Origin: Candidatus Nitrosoglobus terrae
GTDB lineage: Bacteria > Pseudomonadota > Gammaproteobacteria > Nitrosococcales > Nitrosococcaceae
NCBI RefSeq assembly: GCF_002356115.1
Contig: NZ_AP014836.1
Coordinates: forward strand, 372,001-436,000
Length of the DNA stretch: 64,000 nucleotides
Reading direction: 5' to 3'
Within the stretch, counting starts at the first letter, position 1. Each line of letters begins with the position of its first letter. A program made the position numbers and the translations under genes. A model generated the notes under the pieces. That model searched no databases. It worked only from the letters and a program-made list of their open reading frames with translations, and had not been told where the DNA came from. Of the stretch, positions 51,195-62,633 are shown piece by piece.

Positions 51195-51551
51195 ATGCTT
51201 GAGAATTATATTCCTATTTTGGTATTTATTATTGTTAGCCTACTGATAGGCGGCGTTATGATAGTACTTGGATTTAGCTTAGCGCCATATCGTCCTAATC
51301 GTGAGAAAATTTCTCCCTATGAGTGCGGGTTTGAGGCATTTGAAGATGCTCGTATGAAATTTGATGTTCGCTATTATTTAATAGCTATCTTATTTATCAT
51401 TTTTGATCTTGAAATTGCTTTCCTTTTCCCGTGGGCCATTGTTTTAGATGATATTGGTATATTTGGCTTTTTCTCAATGGTTATTTTTCTAGGTATTTTG
51501 GTAGTTGGGTTTATCTATGAATGGAAAAGAGGGGCCTTAGAATGGGAATAG
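51195..51551 (+). CDS. nuoA: NADH-quinone oxidoreductase subunit A
   Basis: Membrane subunit of complex I (NDH-1). The 118-residue product has three membrane helices and the family block [41 protein letters not shown], where the loop bears the conserved Cys. First gene of the nuo operon; nuoB begins 10 bases before its stop. A weak promoter may lie between the tRNA and its start; the tRNA transcript may also extend into it. Confidence 0.96.
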   Translation: MLENYIPILVFIIVSLLIGGVMIVLGFSLAPYRPNREKISPYECGFEAFEDARMKFDVRYYLIAILFIIFDLEIAFLFPWAIVLDDIGIFGFFSMVIFLGILVVGFIYEWKRGALEWE

Positions 51552-52018
51552 AGGGATTACTAGAACAAGGAGTTGTGACTACCACTGCTGATAAGCTTAT
51601 CAACTGGGCTCGAACCGGATCTCTTTGGCCGATGACCTTCGGTCTTGCTTGTTGTGCAGTGGAAATGATGCATGCTGGGGCTTCCCGTTATGACCTAGAT
51701 CGTTTCGGTGTTGTCTTTCGCCCTAGTCCACGCCAATCAGATGTAATGATTGTTGCAGGTACATTAGTTAATAAAATGGCTCCTGCGCTGAGGAAAGTAT
51801 ATGATCAAATGTCGGAGCCTCGTTGGGTAATTTCAATGGGTTCGTGCGCCAATGGTGGTGGTTATTACCATTACTCTTATTCTGTTGTCCGCGGGTGCGA
51901 TCGCATTGTGCCGGTTGATATTTATGTTCCAGGCTGTCCTCCTACTGCTGAGGCACTACTCTATGGCATCATTCAGCTACAGGAAAAAATAAAACGTAGC
52001 TATACTATTGCTCGATAA
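51542..52018 (+). CDS. nuoB: NADH-quinone oxidoreductase subunit B
   Basis: Complex I subunit carrying cluster N2, next to the quinone site. From ATG 51542 it is 158 residues ([20 protein letters not shown]); the earlier in-frame ATG at 51521 lies deep in nuoA. The N2 ligands are the tandem C37 and C38 in [14 protein letters not shown]102 in [11 protein letters not shown] and C132 in [11 protein letters not shown]. Overlaps nuoA by 10 bases. Confidence 0.97.
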   Translation: MGIEGLLEQGVVTTTADKLINWARTGSLWPMTFGLACCAVEMMHAGASRYDLDRFGVVFRPSPRQSDVMIVAGTLVNKMAPALRKVYDQMSEPRWVISMGSCANGGGYYHYSYSVVRGCDRIVPVDIYVPGCPPTAEALLYGIIQLQEKIKRSYTIAR

Positions 52019-52036
52019 ATACAGGATTTAGTACTT

Positions 52037-52732
52037 ATGGATACAAGCGTAACAGAGTTACGGGATCTTATTGAGCGCTACTTAAGCAATCAAGTAAGTT
52101 CTTATCATCTTGACAGAGGTGAACTTACGATCCAAGTTTCCTGTGAACACTATTTTGCCGCTTGTGAAGTGTTACGCGACGAAAAGACTCTTTTTTTTGA
52201 GCAATTGACTGATTTATGCGGTGTGGATTATTTAGATTACGGTGTTGCTGATTGGTCAACAAAGAGTGCTACCTCGCGGGGATTTGGCCGGGCTGTGGAG
52301 AAAAGCCAATATAAGGATCATATTTGGGCTGAAGCCCGCTTTGCCGTGGTTGCTCACCTTCTTTCAGTTCGGCATAATTCGCGTTTACGGATACGCACCT
52401 TTGTTAGTGAGAAAATGCCGGTAGTTCCCTCGGTGACTGCTCTTTGGGCTTCTGCCAACTGGTTTGAGCGTGAAGCGTTTGATCTTTTTGGTATTCTTTT
52501 TGATGGCCATCCAGATCTACGCCGTATTTTAACGGACTACGGTTTTATTGGCCATCCTTTTCGCAAAGATTTTCCGCTGAGTGGCAATATAGAAATGCGC
52601 TATGACCCAGTGCAAGGTCGAGTTATCTATGAGCCTGTAAGCATTGAACCTCGAACGCTGGTACCTCGAGTTATTCGAGATGATCACCGCTACCAAGTTA
52701 AGATTTATAGCGATAAGGATAGACATGGCTGA
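52037..52732 (+). CDS. nuoC: NADH-quinone oxidoreductase subunit C
   Basis: Peripheral arm subunit of complex I (30 kDa type), 231 residues. The family block is [42 protein letters not shown], near residues 143-184. It is a separate protein here, not fused to NuoD as in E. coli, and overlaps nuoD by eight bases. Confidence 0.96.
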   Translation: MDTSVTELRDLIERYLSNQVSSYHLDRGELTIQVSCEHYFAACEVLRDEKTLFFEQLTDLCGVDYLDYGVADWSTKSATSRGFGRAVEKSQYKDHIWAEARFAVVAHLLSVRHNSRLRIRTFVSEKMPVVPSVTALWASANWFEREAFDLFGILFDGHPDLRRILTDYGFIGHPFRKDFPLSGNIEMRYDPVQGRVIYEPVSIEPRTLVPRVIRDDHRYQVKIYSDKDRHG

Positions 52733-53978
52733 AATTCGAAACTTTACCCTTAACTTTGGCCCACAGCATCCAGCAGCTCACGGAGTATTAAGGCTGGTAT
52801 TGGAGATGGACGGGGAGGTTATTCGACGTGCCGATCCTCATGTGGGGTTACTGCATCGAGCTACTGAAAAACTAGCTGAAAGTAAACCATATAACCACAA
52901 TATTGGTTATATGGATCGGCTAGATTATGTATCTATGATGTGTAATGAGCATGGGTATGTTCGAGCTATTGAAAAGCTTCTTAATATTGAGTTGCCGTTA
53001 CGCGCTCAATATATTCGAGTAATGTTTGATGAGATTACCCGTATTCTTAATCACCTCATGTGGCTGGGATCCCATGGGCTGGATATTGGGGCTATGACAG
53101 TATTTTTGTACTGCTTTCGTGAGCGCGAGGATCTTATGGACTGCTATGAGGCTGTTTCTGGAACCCGTATGCATGCAACTTATTATCGCCCAGGTGGTGT
53201 TTACCGCGATTTACCAGAGGCGATGCCTCAATATCAGCCTTCTAAATGGCATAATAAAAAGGAAGTAGCGGTACTTAATCAAAACCGTGCAGGATCGCTG
53301 CTTGATTTCATAGAAGATTTTACTACTCGCTTCCCTAGGTGTGTTGACGAGTATGAAACACTACTAACAGATAATCGGATTTGGAAACAGCGTACTGTTG
53401 GGATTGGGGTTGTAGAGCCAGATCGCGCATTACAACTTGGCTTTACTGGCCCTATGTTACGCGGCTCGGGGGTAGAGTGGGATTTAAGAAAAAAACAACC
53501 TTATGCTGTATATGATCGGTTAGATTTTGATATTCCAGTGGGGGTTAACGGGGATTGTTATGATCGTTACCTAGTACGAATAGAAGAGATGCGCCAATCC
53601 AATCATATTATTAAACAATGTGTAGATTGGCTGCAAAAAAACCATGGGCCGGTGATGGTGGACAACAATAAAGTTGCCCCCCCTAAGCGAGCAGTAATGA
53701 AAGAGGGCATGGAATCACTGATTCACCACTTTAAGTTGTTTACTGAAGGGTACTGTGTTCCAGAAGGGGAGGTTTATGTAGCGGTAGAGGCACCTAAAGG
53801 TGAATTTGGCGTTTATCTCATTTCAGATGGAGCTAATAAGCCTTACCGTCTTAAGATTAGGGCGCCTGGTTTTGCTCATCTAGCAGCTATGGATGAAATG
53901 GTAAATGGTCATATGCTGGCCGATGTGGTTGCTATTATCGGGACTATGGATATTGTTTTTGGAGAGATTGACCGATGA
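52725..53978 (+). CDS. nuoD: NADH-quinone oxidoreductase subunit D
   Basis: Complex I 49 kDa subunit that forms the quinone cavity with NuoB and NuoH. From ATG 52725 it is 417 residues, starting [20 protein letters not shown] with the conserved His in the quinone-binding loop (GPQHPAAHG). The Tyr of the site is in [21 protein letters not shown]. An in-frame ATG at 52644 lies within nuoC and is ignored; AAGGAT sits five bases before the chosen start. Confidence 0.97.
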   Translation: MAEIRNFTLNFGPQHPAAHGVLRLVLEMDGEVIRRADPHVGLLHRATEKLAESKPYNHNIGYMDRLDYVSMMCNEHGYVRAIEKLLNIELPLRAQYIRVMFDEITRILNHLMWLGSHGLDIGAMTVFLYCFREREDLMDCYEAVSGTRMHATYYRPGGVYRDLPEAMPQYQPSKWHNKKEVAVLNQNRAGSLLDFIEDFTTRFPRCVDEYETLLTDNRIWKQRTVGIGVVEPDRALQLGFTGPMLRGSGVEWDLRKKQPYAVYDRLDFDIPVGVNGDCYDRYLVRIEEMRQSNHIIKQCVDWLQKNHGPVMVDNNKVAPPKRAVMKEGMESLIHHFKLFTEGYCVPEGEVYVAVEAPKGEFGVYLISDGANKPYRLKIRAPGFAHLAAMDEMVNGHMLADVVAIIGTMDIVFGEIDR

Positions 53979-54030
53979 AAATACTTCAATGTTATATCGT
54001 AAGTATTAAGGAAAGAGAGATTTAGTAAAG

Positions 54031-54522
54031 ATGGAAGAGGAGAAAAATATTCTCTCCGCTGAAACGCGTAGCCAAATTGATCATTGGGTTAGTAAATATC
54101 CGCAGGATCATAAGCAATCAGCAGTTATCCCAGCGCTGCATATTGTACAAGCTGCTAATGGGGGTCACTTAACTGATGAATTGATGGATGCGGTAGCTGG
54201 ATATTTAGGGATGCCTTCTATCACTGTCTATGAGGTAGCAACGTTCTATTCTATGTTTGAATTAAAGCCAATAGGACAGCATAAAATTAGTGTTTGTACC
54301 AATATTTCTTGCCAACTATGCGGCTCTGATCAGATTGTAACTCATTTGCAAAAGCGATTGGGAATTAGTTTTGGTGAGACAACAGAAGATTATCGATTCA
54401 CACTTAAAGAAGTTGAATGTTTAGCTGCCTGCGGCGGTGCTCCCGTAATGATAGTAGGAAATACATGCCATGAGAGCCTAACCACAGAGAAAATAGATCA
54501 AATTCTTGAGGCTTTGAAATGA
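54031..54522 (+). CDS. nuoE: NADH-quinone oxidoreductase subunit E
   Basis: Complex I 24 kDa subunit with the 2Fe-2S cluster N1a. The 163-residue product has the thioredoxin-like fold, with ligands in [10 protein letters not shown] (C-x4-C) and CLAACGGAP (C-x3-C). N-terminal helical region [17 protein letters not shown] is typical. A GGAAAGAGAG precedes the ATG. Overlaps nuoF by four bases (ATGA). Confidence 0.96.
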   Translation: MEEEKNILSAETRSQIDHWVSKYPQDHKQSAVIPALHIVQAANGGHLTDELMDAVAGYLGMPSITVYEVATFYSMFELKPIGQHKISVCTNISCQLCGSDQIVTHLQKRLGISFGETTEDYRFTLKEVECLAACGGAPVMIVGNTCHESLTTEKIDQILEALK

Positions 54523-55802
54523 TTGCTCAAAATCAAGTTTGCTTTCGCACCCTAGATCTTGACCCTCCATGGAGCTTGGATAGCTATTTGAAAGTAGGAG
54601 GATATACATCTTGGAAGCGGATATTGAATGAGAAAACAGAGCCTTCTAGTATTGTTGATGAAATTAAAGCCTCTGGGCTTCGAGGTCGAGGGGGGGCAGG
54701 CTTTCCAACGGGATTAAAGTGGAGCTTCATGCCTAAAAATGTGCCTGGTGCTAAATATATCGTATGTAACTCAGATGAGGGAGAGCCGGGGACGTTTAAG
54801 GATCGCGATATTCTTCGCTATAACCCTCATCAATTAATTGAAGGAATGGCTATTGCTGGCTATACTATTGGTGCAGCAGTAGGCTATAACTATATTCGAG
54901 GTGAATTTTTTGAGCCTATTGAACGTTTTGAATTGGCTTTGAAAGAAGCTTATGAAGCTGGGTTGTTAGGTAAAAATATCTTTGAATCAGGAGTTGATTT
55001 TGATCTCTACTCTCATCCGGGCGCAGGTGCTTATATTTGCGGTGAAGAAACCGCCTTACTCGAATCTCTTGAAGGGAAGAAAGGATTACCTCGCTATAAA
55101 CCTCCTTTTCCCGCAGGTTATGGTCTTTATGGTAAACCTACTACCATTAATAATACTGAGAGCTTAGCTTCAGTTCCCGTTATTCTAGAGAAAGGAAGCC
55201 AGTGGTTTTTGGAATTAGGAACTCCTACTAGCGGCGGTACTAAGATTTTTAGCATTTCTGGTCATGTTAATCGTCCTGGTAATTATGAGATTTCCATGGG
55301 AACGCCTTTTAAGGATTTACTTGAGCTAGCAGGAGGTATGCGTAATGGTTATACCTTAAAAGCAGTTATTCCTGGAGGGAGTTCTGTACCGGTTATGCCA
55401 GCAGAGGTTATTATGTCGGTTAATATGGACTATGAATCTCTATCTAAAGCAGGATCTATGCTAGGTGCGGGTTCAGTTATTGTTATGGATGAAACTACCT
55501 GTATGGTACGGGCGTTAGAGAGGATTTCGGCTTTTTATTATGAAGAGTCTTGCGGTCAATGTACTCCTTGCCGGGAAGGGACTGGCTGGATGTATCGAGT
55601 TGTTCGTCGTATTGAGCATGGCCAAGGGACGCAGGAAGATTTAGATAAATTAATTAGTATAGCTAACAATATCGATGGCCATACAATTTGTGCGCTAGGA
55701 GATGCTGCTGCCGCACCCGTAATTAGCTTTATAAAATATTTTCGAGATGAGTTTCAATATCATATCGAACATAAGCAGTGTCTGGTTAGAAGCGGCTTAT
55801 AG
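54519..55802 (+). CDS. nuoF: NADH-quinone oxidoreductase subunit F
   Basis: Complex I 51 kDa subunit where NADH is oxidised by FMN. The 427-residue product has the NADH/FMN block [16 protein letters not shown] (near residue 52), the glycine-rich [19 protein letters not shown], and the N3 4Fe-4S cluster [13 protein letters not shown] with a fourth Cys about 40 residues later (TICALGD). Co-translated with nuoE. Confidence 0.97.
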   Translation: MIAQNQVCFRTLDLDPPWSLDSYLKVGGYTSWKRILNEKTEPSSIVDEIKASGLRGRGGAGFPTGLKWSFMPKNVPGAKYIVCNSDEGEPGTFKDRDILRYNPHQLIEGMAIAGYTIGAAVGYNYIRGEFFEPIERFELALKEAYEAGLLGKNIFESGVDFDLYSHPGAGAYICGEETALLESLEGKKGLPRYKPPFPAGYGLYGKPTTINNTESLASVPVILEKGSQWFLELGTPTSGGTKIFSISGHVNRPGNYEISMGTPFKDLLELAGGMRNGYTLKAVIPGGSSVPVMPAEVIMSVNMDYESLSKAGSMLGAGSVIVMDETTCMVRALERISAFYYEESCGQCTPCREGTGWMYRVVRRIEHGQGTQEDLDKLISIANNIDGHTICALGDAAAAPVISFIKYFRDEFQYHIEHKQCLVRSGL

Positions 55803-55816
55803 AGGATAGACCAGCG

Positions 55817-58198
55817 ATGATTAATATTGAGATCGATAACATTAAGCTGTGTGTAGAACCGGGAAAGATGGTTATCCAAGCTGCCGATGAGGCTGATATT
55901 TATATTCCTAGGTTCTGTTATCATAAAAAATTATCGGTCGCTGCTAATTGCCGAATGTGCTTAGTGGAGGTTGAGAAGGCTAGGAAGCCTCTGCCTGCCT
56001 GCGCTACTCCTGTGATAGAAGGAATGAAGGTGTTCACAAATTCACCTCGTGCTATCTTAGCCCAGAAAGGGGTGATGGAATTTTTACTTATTAATCATCC
56101 TTTAGATTGTCCTATTTGCGATCAAGGAGGGGAGTGTGAGCTACAGGATCTCGCTATGGGCTATGGCAATGATATTTCCCGATTTACCGAGCGTAAGCGG
56201 GTTATAAAGCACAAAAATATTGGCCCGCTAATTCAAACCGATTTAACACGGTGTATTCATTGTACTCGTTGTATTCGTTTTGGCGAAGAAATTGCTGGTA
56301 TTAAAGAGTTAGGTGCAACAGGCCGTGGCGAGCACATGGAGATTGGTACCTATATTGAGCACAGCTTAATATCAGAGGTATCAGGTAATGTGATTGACCT
56401 TTGTCCAGTAGGAGCGCTTACAGATAAACCTTTCCGTTATCGTGCTCGTGCTTGGGAAATGATTGGGCATCCTACGATTTCTCCCCATGATTGTGTTGGC
56501 ACTAATATTGAGTTGCATGTTCTATATAATGAGGTAATGCGTGTTGTCCCGCGAGACAATGAATCTATTAATGAGACTTGGATTGCTGATCGGGATCGTT
56601 ATAGCTGTCTAGGGTTAGCCCATGAGGATCGGTTACATCGACCTATGGTTAAGCGAGATGGTACGTGGCATGAAGTAAATTGGGAAGAGGCATTAGAGGC
56701 AGCTACTAATGGTCTTAGAGCAGTAGCTGAAGAGGCAGGTAGTACTAAATTAGGCGGACTTGCTTCTCCCTATGCAACTGTTGAAGAGCTTTATTTATTT
56801 CAAAAGCTTCTGCGAGGCTTGCACTGCAATAATATTGATCATCGTTTACGTCGGCAAGATTTTCGTAATCAGGAGATTTGGCCACAGGAACTAGCTTTAA
56901 GCTGTGCTATTGAAGAGATAGAACAATCAGATTGTATTTTATTGATTGGAGCTAATGTTCATAAAGAACAACCTTTGTTAGGCATACGATTCCGCAAAGC
57001 GGCTCTTCGAGGTGCAGCGCTTATGTTTATTAATCCAGTAGATTATTTAGTTCGGTTTCCCGTGGCCGAGAAAATAATTACTGGGCATGGGATGATTCAT
57101 GCACTTGCAGGTATATCTAAGGGTTTAGCTGAGTATAGCGGAAGGGAGCTGGAAGGTAATTGGATTCACCTTTTAGCTGATATTCAGCCTAGTGAAATAG
57201 AGTACGCTATAGCTAATCGACTGATTAATGCCTCGCACGGGAGATTATTTTTAGGAGGAATAGCTGATGGGCATCCGGATTTTTCTATATTACGTACTTT
57301 AGCAGATTTAATTTGCCAGTTAAGTGGGTGCCAGCTAGGATTCCTCCCATCTGGAGGTAATGCTATAGGGGCAGCTACAGCTGGTGCTCTCCCTCACTAT
57401 GGACCTGGGGGATCTTTTATTCCGGTACGAGGGCTTCATGTACAGGCAATGCTTGAAGAACAGATTCGGGGTTATCTATTGTTAGCAGTTGAGCCTGAGC
57501 TTGACTGTGCAAACCCTGCTCTTGCACATAAAGCATTACAAAATGCGGATTTCGTTGTTTCTTTAACGGCATTTCGTAGCCAAATTATGCTCGAATACGC
57601 TAATGTATTATTACCTATTGGGGTTTTCGCTGAGACATCGGGGACTTTTATTAATGCTGAAGGCTGCTGGCAGAGTTTTGCTGCAGCTATCCGTCCCCCA
57701 GCAGATACACGCCCCGCTTGGAAAGTACTACGTGTACTAGGGAATTTATTGCAAATCCCTGGGTTCGAATATCTCTCTTCTGAAGAGGTACGTGATGAGC
57801 TGCACCATAAAGCAGAAACTGTTTCTAGACCTCAAAAAGTAAATAAATGGTACCCAGATTCCTTGAACAGCCATCAAGATAATAGCTTCTTAGTACGGGT
57901 TGCTGAGGCATTTGTTTATGGTACAGATGGATTAGTACGACGTAGTAAGGCATTACAAGAAAGTGCTGATAGTCAGTTAGCTCGACAAGTCTATATGAAT
58001 AGTATTGATGTTAATCGACTAGGATTAAGTAGCGCTAAATTTGTTGAGGTTAACCAAGGGGGCGAAAAGATTATTTTACCTCTTGTGGTTGATAATACTG
58101 TAGCGGAAGGATGTTTACGATTAGCTTCAGGGCTTGAAGAGACGGCAGTTTTAGGTGCTTCATTTACGCCTGTCCAAGTTGCTGCTGTAGGGAGGTAA
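55817..58198 (+). CDS. nuoG: NADH-quinone oxidoreductase subunit G
   Basis: Complex I 75 kDa subunit carrying several iron-sulfur clusters. The 793-residue product has the 2Fe-2S ferredoxin domain ([23 protein letters not shown]), the His-Cys cluster N5 ([17 protein letters not shown]), the 4Fe-4S N4 ([13 protein letters not shown] with [10 protein letters not shown]) and a molybdopterin-oxidoreductase-like C-terminal domain without cofactor residues. The extra N7 cluster motif of E. coli (C-x2-C-x3-C) is absent after residue 225, where only isolated Cys remain. Shorter than the E. coli protein (about 900 residues). Confidence 0.96.
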   Translation: MINIEIDNIKLCVEPGKMVIQAADEADIYIPRFCYHKKLSVAANCRMCLVEVEKARKPLPACATPVIEGMKVFTNSPRAILAQKGVMEFLLINHPLDCPICDQGGECELQDLAMGYGNDISRFTERKRVIKHKNIGPLIQTDLTRCIHCTRCIRFGEEIAGIKELGATGRGEHMEIGTYIEHSLISEVSGNVIDLCPVGALTDKPFRYRARAWEMIGHPTISPHDCVGTNIELHVLYNEVMRVVPRDNESINETWIADRDRYSCLGLAHEDRLHRPMVKRDGTWHEVNWEEALEAATNGLRAVAEEAGSTKLGGLASPYATVEELYLFQKLLRGLHCNNIDHRLRRQDFRNQEIWPQELALSCAIEEIEQSDCILLIGANVHKEQPLLGIRFRKAALRGAALMFINPVDYLVRFPVAEKIITGHGMIHALAGISKGLAEYSGRELEGNWIHLLADIQPSEIEYAIANRLINASHGRLFLGGIADGHPDFSILRTLADLICQLSGCQLGFLPSGGNAIGAATAGALPHYGPGGSFIPVRGLHVQAMLEEQIRGYLLLAVEPELDCANPALAHKALQNADFVVSLTAFRSQIMLEYANVLLPIGVFAETSGTFINAEGCWQSFAAAIRPPADTRPAWKVLRVLGNLLQIPGFEYLSSEEVRDELHHKAETVSRPQKVNKWYPDSLNSHQDNSFLVRVAEAFVYGTDGLVRRSKALQESADSQLARQVYMNSIDVNRLGLSSAKFVEVNQGGEKIILPLVVDNTVAEGCLRLASGLEETAVLGASFTPVQVAAVGR

Positions 58199-58205
58199 AG
58201 AGAAT

Positions 58206-59219
58206 ATGTTTAGCTCCTTGCTTTCCATTCTAATCAAGATCATTGCTATTGTTTTACCGCTAATCTTAACAGTAGCGTGGCTGACTTTTGCTGAACGGAA
58301 GATCATCGGCTATATGCAAGGTCGGATAGGCCCAAATCGGGTTGGGCCTCGTGGTTGGCTGCAACCTATTGCGGACGTAGTTAAGCTTCTGCTTAAAGAG
58401 ATTATTATCCCTTCGAGCGCTAATCGGTTCTTATTTTTATTGGCTCCTATACTTGCTATTGCTCCGGCTCTTGCTACTTGGGCGGTTATCCCGTTTGATG
58501 CTCACTTAGTACTAGCAGATATTGATGCTGGACTACTTTATATTCTAGCTATTGGTTCTATGAGCGTATATGGTGTAATTTTAGCAGGCTGGGCCTCTAA
58601 TTCTAAGTATGCTTTTTTAGGGGCAATGCGCTCTGCTGCTCAAGTGGTATCTTATGAAATTGCAATGGGATTTGCATTGGTAGGAGTGTTAATTGCAGCC
58701 GGAAGCCTTAATCTTGGAAAAATAGTAGGTGCCCAAGAAGGTGGTATTTGGCATTGGTTTTGGCTGCCGTTATTCCCGCTGTTTATAATTTATTTTATTT
58801 CTGGGGTAGCAGAAACTAATCGTTTACCTTTTGATGTAGCAGAAGGAGAATCGGAAATTGTTGCTGGGTTTCATGTAGAGTATTCTGGCATGGCTTTTGC
58901 TCTTTTCTTCCTTGCTGAGTATATTGAGATGATTATGGTATCGGCTTTAGCTTCTCTGATGTTTTTGGGGGGATGGTTATCTCCATTTCAGGGAACAGCG
59001 TTAGAAGCCATGTTTAAAGGTATACCAGGAATAGCATGGCTTCTAATTAAAATAGCTGTATTTTTGTTTTTGTATCTTTGGTTTCGAGCTACTTTTCCTC
59101 GGTATCGGTATGATCAAATTATGCGCCTTGGTTGGAAAATATTTATCCCTATTACTATTATTTGGCTATTATTAGTAGGGGGGGCTAGAATTGCTCACAT
59201 AGGCCCTTGGTTTGTATAA
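58206..59219 (+). CDS. nuoH: NADH-quinone oxidoreductase subunit H
   Basis: Membrane subunit at the junction with the peripheral arm, forming the quinone channel. The 337-residue product has about eight helices and the signatures [22 protein letters not shown] near residue 28 and [30 protein letters not shown] near residue 198, including the glutamates linked to coupling. Seven bases follow nuoG. Confidence 0.97.
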   Translation: MFSSLLSILIKIIAIVLPLILTVAWLTFAERKIIGYMQGRIGPNRVGPRGWLQPIADVVKLLLKEIIIPSSANRFLFLLAPILAIAPALATWAVIPFDAHLVLADIDAGLLYILAIGSMSVYGVILAGWASNSKYAFLGAMRSAAQVVSYEIAMGFALVGVLIAAGSLNLGKIVGAQEGGIWHWFWLPLFPLFIIYFISGVAETNRLPFDVAEGESEIVAGFHVEYSGMAFALFFLAEYIEMIMVSALASLMFLGGWLSPFQGTALEAMFKGIPGIAWLLIKIAVFLFLYLWFRATFPRYRYDQIMRLGWKIFIPITIIWLLLVGGARIAHIGPWFV

Positions 59220-59237
59220 AGGATAATATAGATAGCC

Positions 59238-59726
59238 ATGAATACTTTGCGCGCTTATATTAAAAGTTTTTTACTTTGGGAATTGCTGCTCGGTCTTAAG
59301 CTGACTGGACGCTATTTATTTACAAAAAAGATTACAGTTCAATTTCCGGAGGAACGGACACCTCAATCACCTCGCTTTCGAGGTCTTCATGCTTTACGAC
59401 GTTATCCTAATGGTGAGGAGCGTTGTATTGCCTGTAAACTGTGCGAAGCTGTTTGCCCAGCTTTAGCTATTACTATTGATTCTGAGCAACGGGATGATGG
59501 GACTCGGCGTACGACTCGTTATGACATTGATCTTTTTAAGTGTATTTATTGCGGCTTTTGTGAGGAGTCGTGCCCAGTTGACTCAATTGTACTTACTCGG
59601 GTTATGGATTATCACTTTGAAGAGCGAGGTGAACATATCCTTCATAAAGAGCAGTTATTAGCGCTTGGTGATAAATACGAATCTCAGGTTGCTGCTGATA
59701 GGATTGCTGATGCCTCCTATCGTTAA
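59238..59726 (+). CDS. nuoI: NADH-quinone oxidoreductase subunit I
   Basis: Complex I 23 kDa ferredoxin subunit carrying N6a and N6b. The 162-residue product has two 4Fe-4S motifs, [12 protein letters not shown] (near residue 60) and [12 protein letters not shown] (near residue 99), and a hydrophobic amphipathic N-terminus. Position between nuoH and nuoJ is standard. Confidence 0.97.
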   Translation: MNTLRAYIKSFLLWELLLGLKLTGRYLFTKKITVQFPEERTPQSPRFRGLHALRRYPNGEERCIACKLCEAVCPALAITIDSEQRDDGTRRTTRYDIDLFKCIYCGFCEESCPVDSIVLTRVMDYHFEERGEHILHKEQLLALGDKYESQVAADRIADASYR

Positions 59727-59746
59727 TCAGTAGAGTCTAACTGTTT

Positions 59747-60346
59747 ATGGAAAAAGCTTTATTTTATATTTTCTCTATTATTTTACTATCTGCAGCAATT
59801 ATGGTTATTACTGTACGTAATCCTGTGCGTGCGGTGCTATTTCTAATCTTGGCTTTTTTTACCAGTGCCGCTATTTGGCTTTTATTAGAAGCTGAATTTT
59901 TAGCTATTGTGTTAATATTAGTTTATATTGGCGCGGTAATGGTTCTATTTCTATTTGTAGTAATGATGCTGGATATTAATTTTACCTCATTACGGGAGGG
60001 ATTTACCCAATACTTACCAGTAGGAATTTTAGTATCGGCATTGATTATTTTCGAAATGATCGCAGTACTTAGACCAAAGAACCTTGATCTCAAACAATTT
60101 GTTGCGCCAATTCCTCATCAAGCTGATTACAGCAATACAAAAGAATTGGGAAGGCTGCTTTATACTGTTTATGTTTACCCTTTTGAGCTAGCTTCTGTAA
60201 TTCTTCTTGTGGCTATCGTAGCAGCTATTGCCTTAACTTTGCGACGCCGTGCTAATAAATCCCAAGATCCAGCGCAACAGGTGCGAGTGCAGCGCCGAGA
60301 TCGGGTTAAATTGATAAAGATGACTGCTGAGAAAATCCAAAAATAA
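59747..60346 (+). CDS. nuoJ: NADH-quinone oxidoreductase subunit J
   Basis: Membrane subunit of complex I with five hydrophobic helices in 199 residues. Family block: FLAIVLILVYIGAVMVLFLFVVMMLDI (helix 3, with the flexible Tyr-Gly-Ala pi-bulge region). A long charged C-terminal tail (RRRANKSQDPAQQVRVQRRD) follows the last helix. Confidence 0.95.
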   Translation: MEKALFYIFSIILLSAAIMVITVRNPVRAVLFLILAFFTSAAIWLLLEAEFLAIVLILVYIGAVMVLFLFVVMMLDINFTSLREGFTQYLPVGILVSALIIFEMIAVLRPKNLDLKQFVAPIPHQADYSNTKELGRLLYTVYVYPFELASVILLVAIVAAIALTLRRRANKSQDPAQQVRVQRRDRVKLIKMTAEKIQK

Positions 60347-60361
60347 GTTAAACTATTAATA

Positions 60362-60667
60362 ATGATCACATTATCGGATTGCCTGATTCTAGGAGCATTA
60401 TTGTTTTGCCTTTCTGTTGCAGGAATTTTTCTCAACCGAAAGAATATTATCATTATCCTGATGTCTATTGAGCTTATGCTATTGGCTGTTAATATGAACT
60501 TTATAGCCTTTTCTCATTTTCTTGGAGATATTGAAGGTCAGGTTTTTGTTTTCTTTATACTCACAGTAGCTGCAGCGGAAAGTGCGATAGGGCTGGCGAT
60601 TCTTGTAACTTTATTCCGTAATCGACAGGTGATTAATGTGAGTGATTGGGATAAGTTGAAGGGCTAG
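60362..60667 (+). CDS. nuoK: NADH-quinone oxidoreductase subunit K
   Basis: Small antiporter-related membrane subunit of complex I, 101 residues with three helices. The conserved glutamates lie in [18 protein letters not shown] and [20 protein letters not shown], the proton path residues. Standard place between nuoJ and nuoL. Confidence 0.96.
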   Translation: MITLSDCLILGALLFCLSVAGIFLNRKNIIIILMSIELMLLAVNMNFIAFSHFLGDIEGQVFVFFILTVAAAESAIGLAILVTLFRNRQVINVSDWDKLKG

Positions 60668-60673
60668 ACTAAG

Positions 60674-62629
60674 ATGGAAGCCCAAACTCTTGGAATTGTG
60701 CTTGCACCTCTAATCGGTAGCATTATGGCTGGCCTATTTGGGCAGCGTATTGGCCGCATATGGTCTCATCGTATTACTATTGCCGGTGTAGCGGCTGCGT
60801 TTTTACTATCTCTTATTATTTTTACTCAAGTGATAATGGAGGGGGCTACTTATAATGAGGCTGTTTATACTTGGGCGGCTGTTGGTAATTTACGCTTAGA
60901 GATTGGATTTCTTGTTGATCCATTAAGCGCGTTAATGGTGGTAATTGTGACTTTCGTCTCCTTAATGGTTCATATTTATACTATTGGCTATATGGCAGAG
61001 GATCCGGGATATCAGCGGTTTTTTAGCTATATTGCGCTTTTTACTTTTTCTATGCTGATGCTAGTGCTGGCCAATAATTTTCTTCAGATATTCTTTGGCT
61101 GGGAGGCTGTAGGTTTAGTATCTTACTTGTTGATAGGTTTTTGGTATAAGAGAGAATCAGCCGTTTATGCTAATTTAAAAGCTTTTCTTGTAAATCGGGT
61201 AGGGGATATTGGGTTCTTACTTGGGATCGCTTGTGTGTTGATGTATACGGGTAGCTTGGATTATGTAGAGGTGTTCGCAGCTGCACCCGAATTGCAGGAA
61301 AAAACGATTTCTATTTGGCCGAATACCGCTTGGTCAGTACCTACAGTAATAGGTATTTTACTATTTATTGGGGCGATGGGTAAATCAGCTCAGATGCCAT
61401 TGCATGTTTGGTTACCTGATTCGATGGAAGGTCCAACGCCTATATCAGCTCTTATCCATGCAGCTACTATGGTGACCGCAGGTATCTTTATGGTAGCTCG
61501 TATGTCACCTATCTACGAGATGTCAGAAACTGCTTTAAGCGTTGTTTTAATTATCGGATCGGCTACCGCCTTTTTTATGGGGGCTGTAGGCGTTGTACAG
61601 AATGATATTAAGCGAGTGATAGCCTACTCCACCTTATCCCAGCTAGGGTATATGACTGTTGCGCTTGGTATTTCTGCTTATGCAGCAAGTATTTTTCATC
61701 TTATGACTCATGCTTTTTTTAAAGCACTTCTTTTCTTAGGAGCAGGCTCGGTTATCATTGCTATGCACCACGAGCAAGATATGCGCAAAATGGGCGGATT
61801 AAAGAAATACATGCCATTTACTTACTGGACTATGATGATTGGTGCTTTAGCTTTAATAGGGTTTCCAGGATTTTCTGGCTACTTCTCTAAAGATTCTATT
61901 ATCGAGGCTGTTCATCTTTCTAATCTTCCTGGTGCGGGTTTTGCTTACGTAATGGTTATTTCTGGAGTATTTATTACAGCCTTTTATACTTTTCGGATGC
62001 TATTTCTTACTTTCCATGGTGAAGAGCGAGCGGATGAGCATACTCGAGAGCATCTTAAAGAATCCCCTGCAGTAGTTATTATTCCACTAATTTTATTAGC
62101 TATACCCTCTATGGTAGCTGGTATCTATATTGAGGAGATTTTGTTTAATAATTTTTTCGGAAAAGCAATTCTAGTCTTACCAAATCATAATGTACTAGAA
62201 AGGCTGAGCCCCGAACTTCACAGTGGGACTATGGCATTTATTTTGGATGGTTTTAAAGGTATTCCTTTTATTTTAGCGATATCTGGGGTTGTTACAGCGT
62301 GGTATTTATATCTTATTCGCCCCAAGTTGCCTGATCGGATTCGCGCGCACTTTAGTTTTATCTACTGGGCTTTAAGTAATAAATATGGCTTTGATCGTTT
62401 TAATGAAATTGTTTTTGCTAGCGGGTCTCGCCGTATTGGCCAGCTGCTTTCGCACTTTGGAGATCAAATATTGATTGATGGCTTAATTGTTAATGGAGTG
62501 GCAAGAATAATAAATATTGTTGCTCAATCGATGCGCTATTTACAATCAGGTTATCTATTTCATTATGCCTTTGCTATGATTTTGGGGTTACTTCTCCTGA
62601 TCGGTGGTTTCGTGATTTATGGGGAATAG
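60674..62629 (+). CDS. nuoL: NADH-quinone oxidoreductase subunit L
   Basis: Largest Mrp-antiporter-like proton-pumping subunit at the far end of the membrane arm. The 651-residue product has about 15 helices plus the long lateral helix at the C-terminus. Conserved residues: the Glu in FFGWEAVGLVSYLLIGFWY, Lys in GAMGKSAQMPLHVWLPDSMEGPTPISALIHAATMVTAG, and the His-rich stretch in HLMTHAFFKALLFLGAGSVI. It ends four bases before nuoM. Confidence 0.97.
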   Translation: MEAQTLGIVLAPLIGSIMAGLFGQRIGRIWSHRITIAGVAAAFLLSLIIFTQVIMEGATYNEAVYTWAAVGNLRLEIGFLVDPLSALMVVIVTFVSLMVHIYTIGYMAEDPGYQRFFSYIALFTFSMLMLVLANNFLQIFFGWEAVGLVSYLLIGFWYKRESAVYANLKAFLVNRVGDIGFLLGIACVLMYTGSLDYVEVFAAAPELQEKTISIWPNTAWSVPTVIGILLFIGAMGKSAQMPLHVWLPDSMEGPTPISALIHAATMVTAGIFMVARMSPIYEMSETALSVVLIIGSATAFFMGAVGVVQNDIKRVIAYSTLSQLGYMTVALGISAYAASIFHLMTHAFFKALLFLGAGSVIIAMHHEQDMRKMGGLKKYMPFTYWTMMIGALALIGFPGFSGYFSKDSIIEAVHLSNLPGAGFAYVMVISGVFITAFYTFRMLFLTFHGEERADEHTREHLKESPAVVIIPLILLAIPSMVAGIYIEEILFNNFFGKAILVLPNHNVLERLSPELHSGTMAFILDGFKGIPFILAISGVVTAWYLYLIRPKLPDRIRAHFSFIYWALSNKYGFDRFNEIVFASGSRRIGQLLSHFGDQILIDGLIVNGVARIINIVAQSMRYLQSGYLFHYAFAMILGLLLLIGGFVIYGE

Positions 62630-62633
62630 GTGA

